DNA of 7,341 nucleotides from positions 1 through 7,341 of the forward strand of contig CALQBT020000128.1 in assembly GCA_943328885.2 (NCBI GenBank), in the 5' to 3' direction. Below are positions 1 to 5,477 of the stretch, piece after piece; the stretch's first letter is position 1, and every line of letters starts with the position of its first letter. The translations under genes and the position numbers were made by a program. The stretch is from Bordetella parapertussis (GTDB taxonomy: Bacteria > Pseudomonadota > Gammaproteobacteria > Burkholderiales > Burkholderiaceae_C). The notes beneath the pieces are model-generated. The model saw nothing but the letters and a program-made list of their open reading frames with translations. It did not search any database and was not told the DNA's origin.

Positions 1-482
1 CATGGCAGCAGAGCTCGCCCGTGCTCGGTCAGGGCCTGGTTCTTTACCTGGCGCCGCTGCTCATCGAGCGGCTCGATCTCGACGCGCAGATCGGCCACCG
101 GCAGCAGCCCGGCGGCTTTGTCGGCCCACTCGGCGATCTTGAGCCCGGGGCCGGCAAAGACCTCGCGAAACCCCGCATCCAGCCATTCCCGCGGGTCGTT
201 GAAGCGGTAGAAGTCGAAATGCGCGGCTTCGCTGCCATCGGCCAGCGCATGCGGTTCCATCACCGCGTAAGTGGGGCTCTTGATGCGGCCGCTCACACCC
301 AGCGCACGCAACAAGTGGCGCACCAGCGTGGTCTTGCCCGCGCCCAAGGGTCCGTGCAGTTCGATGAAGGCCCGGGCGATGCCGGGGCGCGCGGCCAGCG
401 CGCGGGCAAAAGCCTCGCAAGCGGCCTCGTCGGCCCAGTCGAGCTGGCGGCTTTCTAGAATCGGCCCATGGGCATCAGTCAA
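1..482 (-). CDS. tsaE: TsaE, tRNA t6A37 biosynthesis ATPase (3' end cut by window edge)
   Basis: TsaE is the P-loop ATPase that works with TsaB and TsaD to transfer threonylcarbamoyl to A37 of ANN-decoding tRNAs in the cytoplasm. Counting from the TTG proposed here, the frame shows a Walker A motif GPLGAGKTT at residues 44-52, the conserved SPTY at 69-72, an HFDFYR segment at 88-93 (Walker B region) and IAEWAD at 116-121. Together these are diagnostic of the family. There are 160 codons to the window edge, close to the roughly 150-residue family length, so only the extreme C-terminus can be missing; the last partial codon is TG. The start is uncertain. No ATG precedes the P-loop except one at 566-564, which adds 28 residues of non-family sequence and lies inside queG. 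I prefer TTG at 482-480 because it fits the family length and avoids queG from 510. No good ribosome binding site is visible for either start. Confidence 0.88.
   Translation of the reverse strand, partial: MTDAHGPILESRQLDWADEAACEAFARALAARPGIARAFIELHGPLGAGKTTLVRHLLRALGVSGRIKSPTYAVMEPHALADGSEAAHFDFYRFNDPREWLDAGFREVFAGPGLKIAEWADKAAGLLPVADLRVEIEPLDEQRRQVKNQALTEHGRALLP
456..461 (+). promoter_or_regulatory. Candidate -10 box for queG
   Basis: The hexamer TAGAAT matches the sigma-70 -10 consensus at five of six positions. It lies inside the N-terminal coding part of tsaE. A transcript starting about 7 nt downstream would begin near 468. It would either be leaderless from the ATG at 468 or have a leader of about 40 nt carrying the ribosome binding site before the GTG at 510. 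No convincing -35 hexamer is seen 16-18 bp upstream, so this is only a candidate. Confidence 0.28.
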
Positions 483-497
483 GGTCTTGATCAGGGC

Positions 498-502
498 AGG
501 GG
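498..502 (+). promoter_or_regulatory. Ribosome binding site favouring the GTG start of queG
   Basis: AGGGG lies seven bases upstream of the in-frame GTG at 510-512. The upstream in-frame ATG at 468 has no purine-rich Shine-Dalgarno-like stretch in the preceding 20 bases. This is the main sequence reason for calling queG from 510. Confidence 0.45.
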
Positions 503-509
503 TAGTGCG

Positions 510-1661
510 GTGGCTCGGCCGGTCGAAGTCGAGGATCCTGCGCTCGACAAGTGTGGGTCGCCCCATGAGCTGTCAGCGCTGTGGCCGCAGGTCCAAGCCT
601 GGGCCACCGAGTTGGGATTCTCACAGATCGGTGTGGCCGACGTCGATCTGCAGGCCGCCGAGCCCGGGATGTTGGCCTGGCTGGCAGCGGGCTTTCACGG
701 GGACATGGCTTACATGTCTGCGCATGGACTGAAACGCGCACGGCCGGCTGAATTGTTGCCGGGTACGCTGCGGGTGATCACCGCGCGGATGGACTATCTG
801 CCGGCGGCGCTGGCAGCGACCGACGGCTGGCAGGCGCGGGTGTTCGATCGCCTGGCCGATCCGCAGCAGGCGGTGGTCTCGCTCTACGCCCAGGGCCGGG
901 ACTACCACAAGGTCTTGCGACAGCGGCTGCAGCAGCTCGCCGATCGACTGCAGCAGGCGGTCGGTCGGGAGGGCCCGCAAGGTCGATCGGGCCACCGTGT
1001 CTTCACCGATTCGGCACCGGTGCTCGAGGTCGAGCTGGCCCAGCGCAGCGGCATCGGCTGGCGCGGCAAGCACACGTTGGTGCTGTCGCGAGACGCCGGG
1101 TCGATGTTCTTCCTGGGCGAGATCTTCACCGACCTGGCGCTGCCTGTGAGCGCGCCGGTCAGCAGCCACTGTGGTCATTGCACCGCCTGCATCACAGCCT
1201 GCCCGACCGGGGCGATCGTCGCGCCGTACCGGCTCGACGCGAGGCGCTGCATCTCCTATCTGACGATCGAGCACGAGGGCGCGATCCCGGTCGAATTCCG
1301 CGCGGCGATGGGCAACCGGATTTACGGTTGCGACGATTGCCAGCTGGTCTGCCCTTGGAACAAATACGCCCGTCTCAGCCCCTTGCCTGACTTCGAAACC
1401 CGAGAAGCGCTGGGGCATGCCACGCTGTTGCAACTCTGGGCCTGGGACGAGGCCGCATTCCTGCGTCTGACCGAGGGCAGCGCGATCCGCCGCATCGGAT
1501 TCAGGCGCTGGCGCCGCAACTTGGCGGTGGCGCTGGGCAACGCTTTTCGCGAGACTGGCGACGCCGCGCTGGCATCGGTCTTGGCCCAGCCAGAGCCCGA
1601 CGCGCTGGTGGCCGAGCACATGGCCTGGGCGCTGGCCCAGCGCGGGCCGGTCGAGACATGA
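510..1661 (+). CDS. queG: Epoxyqueuosine reductase QueG
   Basis: QueG is a cobalamin-dependent iron-sulfur enzyme that reduces epoxyqueuosine to queuosine at tRNA position 34, the last step of Q synthesis. From GTG 510 the product is 383 residues, close to E. coli QueG (about 379). Visible landmarks are GRDYHKVLR at about 129-137 and DSAP at 167-170, whose Asp is the family's proposed proton donor. GWRGKH (184-189) and FFLGE (200-204) follow. The first [4Fe-4S] motif is CxxCxxCxxxCP with Cys 221, 224, 227 and 231. The second cluster uses Cys 247, 274, 277 and 281, within YGCDDCQLVCPWN. The C-terminal part (about 300-383) corresponds to the HEAT-like tail. An ATG at 468 would add 14 residues and overlap tsaE; the GTG is favoured by the AGGGG at 498-502. 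The gene is divergent from tsaE, another anticodon-loop modification gene. Identification is secure; only the start is open. Confidence 0.95.
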   Translation: MARPVEVEDPALDKCGSPHELSALWPQVQAWATELGFSQIGVADVDLQAAEPGMLAWLAAGFHGDMAYMSAHGLKRARPAELLPGTLRVITARMDYLPAALAATDGWQARVFDRLADPQQAVVSLYAQGRDYHKVLRQRLQQLADRLQQAVGREGPQGRSGHRVFTDSAPVLEVELAQRSGIGWRGKHTLVLSRDAGSMFFLGEIFTDLALPVSAPVSSHCGHCTACITACPTGAIVAPYRLDARRCISYLTIEHEGAIPVEFRAAMGNRIYGCDDCQLVCPWNKYARLSPLPDFETREALGHATLLQLWAWDEAAFLRLTEGSAIRRIGFRRWRRNLAVALGNAFRETGDAALASVLAQPEPDALVAEHMAWALAQRGPVET

Positions 1662-1715
1662 ACGAAGATGCGTCATATTTCAAAGAATTCACCGAATCCG
1701 AGAGGAAACAACAAG

Positions 1716-3011
1716 ATGTCTGTACAAGCACAGTATTTGAAAAAACGCGTGTCCGCAGCCGACGCGATGCGCCAACTGCGCGATGGCGACGCGATCGTCG
1801 TTTCGACCGGTGTCGGTGAGCCGCCCAGCTTGCTGACAGCGCTTTCAGATCAGCGACTCGATTTCCATGGCATCAGGGTGTCCCAGGTGCTGGCGATGCG
1901 CAGCTACGCTTATCTGGACCCGGCGACGGTCGACCATGTTCGCAATGTCGCCTATTTCTACGGCGGTGCGACCCGCGCTGGCGGGCAGGCGGGCTGGGTC
2001 GACTTCACGCCGAACTACTTCTCCGAGATTCCGGCCCAGATCGAACGCGGCCAGATCCCTGCCGACGTGGTGTTCGCGATGGCCTCGACCATGGATGCTC
2101 ACGGCTATTTCTCGATCAGCCTGGGTGCAGACTACACGATGGCGGCGATTGCCAAGGCCCGCGCCGTGGTGCTCGAGGTCAACCCCAACGTGCCGTTTGC
2201 CTACGGCAACTGCCATGTCCACATCTCGCAGGTCAGCGCGCTGGTCGAGAGCAGCGATCCGGTGCTCGAGGTCGGCTTGCCCAAGATCGGTCCAGTGCAG
2301 CAAGCCATCGGCCGGCAGGTCGCCGACCTGATCGAGGACGGCTCGACGCTGCAGATCGGCTACGGCGGCATTCCCGACGCAGTGGTGATGCAGCTCACCC
2401 ACAAGCACGACCTGGGCATCCACACCGAGATGATTGGCGACGGCATCATGACCCTGGTCGAGAGCGGCGCGGTGACCAACCGCCGCAAGAACTATCTGCC
2501 GGGCAAGATGATTGCAACCTTCGCGCTAGGCTCGGCCAAGCTCTACCGATTCATGGACCGCAACCCGGCGCTGGAGATTCACCCGGTCAACTTCACCAAC
2601 GACCCCATGCTGGCCGGCCTCAATGACAATCTGGTGGCGATCAACGCCAGCCTGCAGGTTGATCTGCTGGGCCAATGCGGCTCCGAAAGCCTGGGCCATC
2701 TGCCGTATTCGGGCACCGGCGGCCAGTCAGATTTTGTTCGCGCAGCCAACCGCTCGCGCGGCGGCAAGGCTTTCATCGTCGTGCCTTCGACCGCCAAGGG
2801 CGACACCATCTCGCGCATCGTGCCTGTGCTCTCGCCCGGCACCCATGTCAGCACCAGCAAGAACGATGTCAACTACGTGGTCACCGAATACGGGGTGGCT
2901 CAGCTGCGCGGTAAATCGGCCAAGCAGCGCGCCAGCGAACTGATCGCGATCGCCCATCCGGACTTCCGCAGAGAACTGACCGATCAGGCCAGGCGCATCA
3001 ACCTGATCTGA
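1716..3011 (+). CDS. Acetyl-CoA hydrolase / CoA-transferase family protein (4-hydroxybutyrate CoA-transferase-like)
   Basis: The 431-residue product belongs to the class I CoA-transferase family that includes acetyl-CoA hydrolases, butyryl-CoA:acetate and 4-hydroxybutyrate CoA-transferases. These move CoA between carboxylates through a glutamyl-CoA thioester. Visible landmarks are the N-terminal GDAIVVSTGVGEPP (24-37), LQIGYGGIPDAV (212-223), HTEM with Glu238 as the likely catalytic residue, and the C-terminal GTGGQSDF and GGKAFIVVPS segments. The ATG at 1716 is chosen over the one at 1668 because AGAGGA lies nine bases upstream (1701-1706) and the extra 16 residues look unlike protein. The gene follows queG by 54 bp on the same strand, so some read-through is possible, but no pathway neighbour is present. 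Substrate cannot be assigned from sequence: 4-hydroxybutyrate, butyrate, propionate and acetate are all possible. Family confidence is high and specificity unknown. Confidence 0.9.
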   Translation: MSVQAQYLKKRVSAADAMRQLRDGDAIVVSTGVGEPPSLLTALSDQRLDFHGIRVSQVLAMRSYAYLDPATVDHVRNVAYFYGGATRAGGQAGWVDFTPNYFSEIPAQIERGQIPADVVFAMASTMDAHGYFSISLGADYTMAAIAKARAVVLEVNPNVPFAYGNCHVHISQVSALVESSDPVLEVGLPKIGPVQQAIGRQVADLIEDGSTLQIGYGGIPDAVVMQLTHKHDLGIHTEMIGDGIMTLVESGAVTNRRKNYLPGKMIATFALGSAKLYRFMDRNPALEIHPVNFTNDPMLAGLNDNLVAINASLQVDLLGQCGSESLGHLPYSGTGGQSDFVRAANRSRGGKAFIVVPSTAKGDTISRIVPVLSPGTHVSTSKNDVNYVVTEYGVAQLRGKSAKQRASELIAIAHPDFRRELTDQARRINLI

Positions 3012-3035
3012 GCGACCGGCTGACGGGTCGATCAG
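3003..3035. terminator. Inverted repeat between convergent genes, possible bidirectional terminator
   Basis: CTGAT (3003-3007) and CGACC (3013-3017) can pair with GGTCG (3026-3030) and ATCAG (3031-3035). This gives two 5-bp stems separated by a five-base bulge, with an eight-base loop. The element spans the stop codons of both converging genes. There is no T-tract on either side, so intrinsic termination is uncertain; it could simply block 3' exonuclease decay. Confidence 0.3.
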
Positions 3036-3700
3036 GTGTAAGTGACCCAGTCGGCATGTTCGTCGCCATCAAGGTGCGGCAGCGCGTTGTAGCTCAGCAG
3101 CATGTGGCGTTTGGGGTTGAAGACGAACTCGGTGACCGCGCTGTTGCGCAAGCGCATGTTGAGCTCGACCGTGGTCGCTGGCGTGGTGCCCAGCACTTGG
3201 CCGACCGCGGTGGAGATGGGCCCGCCGCTCGAGACCATCAGCACCTCGCCCTCGCAATGCTCACGCACATGGTCTAGCGCAGCGGCCACGCCGGCGCGGA
3301 AATCGACGTAGCTCGGCATGCCCTGAGGCTCGGTCTGGCCCGCCATCCAGGCCGCCAGACCCTGACGCAGCACGCGAAAGTGTTGGCGGTAGAGCTCGGG
3401 TGTGTCGGGCTTGGGCAGCGCTTGAGGGTGGATCGCGCTGACCACGGCGTGGCTGTCGTATTCGTTCAGGCCGGGCAACTGCAGCGTCGGCTGGCTTAGC
3501 CCCATGCCGGCCGTGATCGCGTCCAGGCTTTGGCGCTGGCGCATCAGCGTGCCGCTGATCAGCGTACTGAAGCGCCTGTTTTTGGCGCGGAAGTACTCGC
3601 CCAGCCGCAGGCATTGGCGCTCGCCCAGGGGGCTGAGCTGGTCGTAGTTGGCGGCGCCGAAAGAGGCTTGGCCATGGCGTACAAGGTAAAGGGTTCCCAT
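3032..3700 (-). CDS. Histidine phosphatase family protein with an atypical second catalytic site
   Basis: The 222-residue product belongs to the histidine phosphatase (phosphoglycerate mutase-like) superfamily, probably a cytoplasmic phosphomonoesterase of unknown substrate. It opens with LYLVRHGQ: Arg8-His9-Gly10 is the signature, and His9 would carry the phosphoryl group. The following landmarks fit the fold: LSPLGERQ (22-29), Arg54 in SGTLMRQRQS, and Glu80 in LNEYD, which may be the proton donor. The second active-site histidine, usually in a V-S/T-H-G-G motif, is replaced: the sequence reads VSSGGPIS at 156-163 with Ser158 in its place. Activity may therefore be reduced or altered, or this may be a known subfamily trait. 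ATG 3700 is chosen because the signature begins directly after it. The 35-codon in-frame extension to 3805 looks non-protein and would overlap tsaD. AGGA sits immediately before the ATG, too close for an ideal ribosome binding site. Confidence 0.85.
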   Translation of the reverse strand: MGTLYLVRHGQASFGAANYDQLSPLGERQCLRLGEYFRAKNRRFSTLISGTLMRQRQSLDAITAGMGLSQPTLQLPGLNEYDSHAVVSAIHPQALPKPDTPELYRQHFRVLRQGLAAWMAGQTEPQGMPSYVDFRAGVAAALDHVREHCEGEVLMVSSGGPISTAVGQVLGTTPATTVELNMRLRNSAVTEFVFNPKRHMLLSYNALPHLDGDEHADWVTYT

Positions 3701-3775
3701 TCCTGGATTGTGGCCAACCGCGGCTTGGGGCTTTGTCGCCGCAGTGACCTGGGTCGTCGCCCATGCAGCGGCCAC

Positions 3776-3781
3776 TACACT
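3776..3781 (+). promoter_or_regulatory. Candidate -10 box of tsaD, possibly giving a leaderless mRNA
   Basis: TACACT resembles the -10 consensus at four of six positions and ends eight bases before the tsaD ATG. A transcript starting at the usual distance would begin at or within a base or two of the ATG. No Shine-Dalgarno sequence is visible before that ATG, which fits a leaderless start. No clear -35 was found, so confidence is low. Confidence 0.28.
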
Positions 3782-3789
3782 CTGTCGCA

Positions 3790-4845
3790 ATGAACGTGCT
3801 GGCATTCGAGTCTTCTTGCGATGAAACCGGCGTCGCGCTGGTCAGCACCCAGGCCGTGGGCTTGCCCCAGTTGCGCGCCCATGCCTTGTACAGCCAGGTG
3901 CAGATGCATGCGGCCTATGGTGGCGTGGTGCCTGAGCTGGCCTCGCGCGACCACATCCGCCGCGCGCTGCCCTTGACGCGCCAGGTCTTGCACGAGGCGG
4001 GCGCGGCGCTGGCCGAGATCGACGTGGTGGCTTTCACCCGTGGCCCCGGGCTGGCTGGCGCGTTGCTGGTGGGCGCTGGCGTGGCGTGCGCGCTGGCCGC
4101 CGCGCTGGGCAAGCCCACGCTGGGCGTTCACCACCTCGAGGGGCACCTGCTATCACCATTTTTGTCCGCCGACGCACCTGAATTTCCGTTCGTTGCCTTG
4201 CTGGTCTCGGGGGGGCACACCCAGCTGATGCGGGTCGATGCGGTCGGGCGCTACACCTTGCTGGGCGAGAGCATCGACGACGCCGCGGGCGAAGCTTTCG
4301 ACAAGTCGGCCAAGCTGCTGGGTCTGGGCTATCCTGGCGGCCCGGCACTGGCTGTTCTGGCCACGCAGGGCAGGGCAGACGCCTACCCGCTGCCCAGACC
4401 TTTGTTGCACAGCGGCAACCTGGATTTCTCGTTTGCCGGCCTGAAGACGGCGGTGCTGACGCAGCACCGCAAGCTCGGGATGGCGCCCACACCCGGTCAA
4501 CTGGCCGATCTGGCGGCCAGCACCCAGGCCGCGATCGTCGAAGTTCTGGTCAAGAAATCGCTGGCCGCGCTCAAGTCCAGCGGTTTGAAGCGTCTGGTGG
4601 TCTCGGGCGGCGTCGGGGCCAACGCGGAGTTGCGCCGGCAACTCGACGAGGCGACCGCCCGTCGTGGGCTGCGGGTGCACTACCCTGAACTTGCACTGTG
4701 CACCGACAACGGCGCAATGATCGGGTTGGCCGCGGCGATGCGATTGCAAAGCGGCGCGGCCACCGCATCAATGGACTATGCCTTCGACGTGCGGCCGCGC
4801 TGGCCGCTCGATCAAATCGATGGCGCCATTCCCATCGCGGCCTGA
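3790..4845 (+). CDS. tsaD: TsaD, tRNA N6-adenosine threonylcarbamoyltransferase
   Basis: TsaD (older names Gcp, YgjD) is the ASKHA-fold catalytic subunit that transfers the threonylcarbamoyl group from threonylcarbamoyl-AMP to A37 of tRNA, with TsaB and TsaE. The 351-residue product is of usual bacterial length. Landmarks in order are the N-terminal [10 protein letters not shown] (4-13), [12 protein letters not shown] (44-55), and the metal-binding HHLEGH with His115 and His119. These are followed by [10 protein letters not shown] (137-146), [10 protein letters not shown] (163-172), [10 protein letters not shown] (213-222), VSGGVGAN (271-278) and CTDNGAM with metal ligand Asp306. ATG 3790 is chosen because the family-conserved N-terminus begins there; the ATG at 3763 would add nine non-family residues. 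No ribosome binding site is visible. The stop codon touches the stop codon of the convergent hsp20 gene. tsaE lies in the same window, but the two genes are not an operon. Confidence 0.97.
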   Translation: MNVLAFESSCDETGVALVSTQAVGLPQLRAHALYSQVQMHAAYGGVVPELASRDHIRRALPLTRQVLHEAGAALAEIDVVAFTRGPGLAGALLVGAGVACALAAALGKPTLGVHHLEGHLLSPFLSADAPEFPFVALLVSGGHTQLMRVDAVGRYTLLGESIDDAAGEAFDKSAKLLGLGYPGGPALAVLATQGRADAYPLPRPLLHSGNLDFSFAGLKTAVLTQHRKLGMAPTPGQLADLAASTQAAIVEVLVKKSLAALKSSGLKRLVVSGGVGANAELRRQLDEATARRGLRVHYPELALCTDNGAMIGLAAAMRLQSGAATASMDYAFDVRPRWPLDQIDGAIPIAA

Positions 4846-5298
4846 TCAACTGATGCTGAGCTGCTTGGTTTGCGCGGAACTGCGCTTGGCCAAGGTCAGT
4901 GTCAACACGCCCTGATCCATTTTCGCGCTCGACTCGGTTTGATCAATCTCCATCGGCAGCGTGAAACTGCGCGCATAACGGGCTGACGCCCGCTCGCTGT
5001 AGACCACGCGCTCACCTTGTTTCTTTTCGTCCTGACGGGCGCTGGTGGCTTCCAGCATCACCCGCCGGCCGTCGATCGAGATCTTGACATCTTCCTTGCC
5101 CATGCCGGGCAAATCGACTTTGACGCTGTAGCTGTGCTCGGTCTCGGTGACGTCGAGTGCCGGGCTGCGAAGGCCGGCGCTTGAACCTGCCTCGGTGCTC
5201 GACGGTGTGGCGAAACGGTCAAAGAAGCTGTCGTCGAACAGGCGATCAAAAGTGCGCGCCAACTCGGCGCTGCTGCGGTTCATGGGTACGAAGAACAT
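4846..5298 (-). CDS. Small heat shock protein, Hsp20/alpha-crystallin family
   Basis: The 150-residue product is an ATP-independent holdase chaperone that forms oligomers and binds unfolding proteins during heat or other stress. The alpha-crystallin domain spans about residues 47-140: it opens with ALDVTETEHSYSVKVDLPGM, contains the DVKISIDGRRV strand pair at 70-80, and ends with the family hallmark GVLTLTLAK at 130-138. The N-terminal arm (MFFVPMNRSS, then RTFDRLFDDSFFDRF) is aromatic, as expected of an oligomerisation region. The extreme C-terminus QLSIS offers Leu147-x-Ile149 as an I/V-x-I/V-like tail motif. ATG 5298 is chosen because AAGGAG lies six bases upstream; an ATG at 5370 would add 24 residues that look unlike the family. 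The leader contains possible thermosensor pairing (5304-5355). The gene converges on tsaD with no intergenic base and is divergent from the aminotransferase gene. Confidence 0.95.
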   Translation of the reverse strand: MFFVPMNRSSAELARTFDRLFDDSFFDRFATPSSTEAGSSAGLRSPALDVTETEHSYSVKVDLPGMGKEDVKISIDGRRVMLEATSARQDEKKQGERVVYSERASARYARSFTLPMEIDQTESSAKMDQGVLTLTLAKRSSAQTKQLSIS

Positions 5299-5303
5299 GC
5301 TGT

Positions 5304-5355
5304 GCTCCTTACAATCTTTGGGTGGATGGACCTTGCCAAAAGCCTGACCGGCAAG
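5304..5355 (-). promoter_or_regulatory. Structured hsp20 leader, candidate fourU-like RNA thermometer
   Basis: On the hsp20 mRNA strand, GCUUUU (5343-5338) can pair along its full length with AGGAGC (5309-5304), which contains the Shine-Dalgarno core. Its four consecutive U residues face AGGA through two A-U and two G-U pairs, as in fourU thermometers. The U-run also sits in the 12-base loop of a hairpin closed by CUUGCC (5355-5350) and GGCAAG (5337-5332), so loop-to-SD pairing would make a pseudoknot. The 28-nt separation is longer than in the best-known fourU elements, so this is a hypothesis. Confidence 0.3.
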
Positions 5356-5370
5356 ATCCTGACGCTGCAA

Positions 5371-5397
5371 CTGGCGGCTCTCAAAGGCATTTCAAGC
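5371..5397. repeat. Direct repeat copy 1 in the hsp20/aminotransferase spacer
   Basis: This copy begins CTGGCGGCT and ends TTCAAGC, with 11 bases between. The same two blocks recur in order 64 bp downstream. On the minus strand the TTCAAG block reads CTTGAA, identical to the core -35 of heat-shock sigma-32 promoters. A -10-like CCGCCAGT lies 13 bases after it but matches CCCCATNT only partly. It could be part of the hsp20 heat-shock promoter. Confidence 0.45.
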
Positions 5398-5434
5398 GCC
5401 CATTTATTGCGGCCCATCAAGGCTTTGACCAGCC

Positions 5435-5457
5435 CTGGCGGCTGAAGGTTTTCAAGC
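5435..5457. repeat. Direct repeat copy 2 in the hsp20/aminotransferase spacer
   Basis: This is the second copy of the paired blocks CTGGCGGCT and TTCAAGC, here separated by 7 bases instead of 11. Both blocks are identical to copy 1 (9/9 and 7/7). It also supplies a CTTGAA on the hsp20 strand. Its position 21 bp before the aminotransferase start would also allow an effect on that gene. Confidence 0.45.
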
Positions 5458-5477
5458 TCCGATGAAACGGCCCCTGT

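Noticed and set aside
44..420. Open frames with ATG starts overlapping tsaE
   Set aside because: They are out of frame with the Walker A, SPTY and HFDFYR motifs. The real tsaE frame has no stop in the window and so runs off the left edge.
621..1676. Long minus-strand open frame (351 codons) opposite queG
   Set aside because: It is a GC-driven antisense frame. The plus strand encodes all QueG motifs across the same span, and the antisense product shows only low-complexity Arg/Gln/Val-rich sequence without recognisable domains.
1845..2423. Minus-strand open frame (192 codons) opposite the CoA-transferase gene
   Set aside because: Antisense shadow. The plus strand carries the intact family motifs, and the shadow product is compositionally odd.
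3701..3805. Upstream extension of the histidine phosphatase to an ATG at 3805
   Set aside because: It would add 35 Ala-rich residues before a signature that normally starts the protein, and would overlap the tsaD start.
4153..4749. Minus-strand open frame (198 codons) opposite tsaD
   Set aside because: Antisense shadow. TsaD motifs occupy the plus strand throughout.
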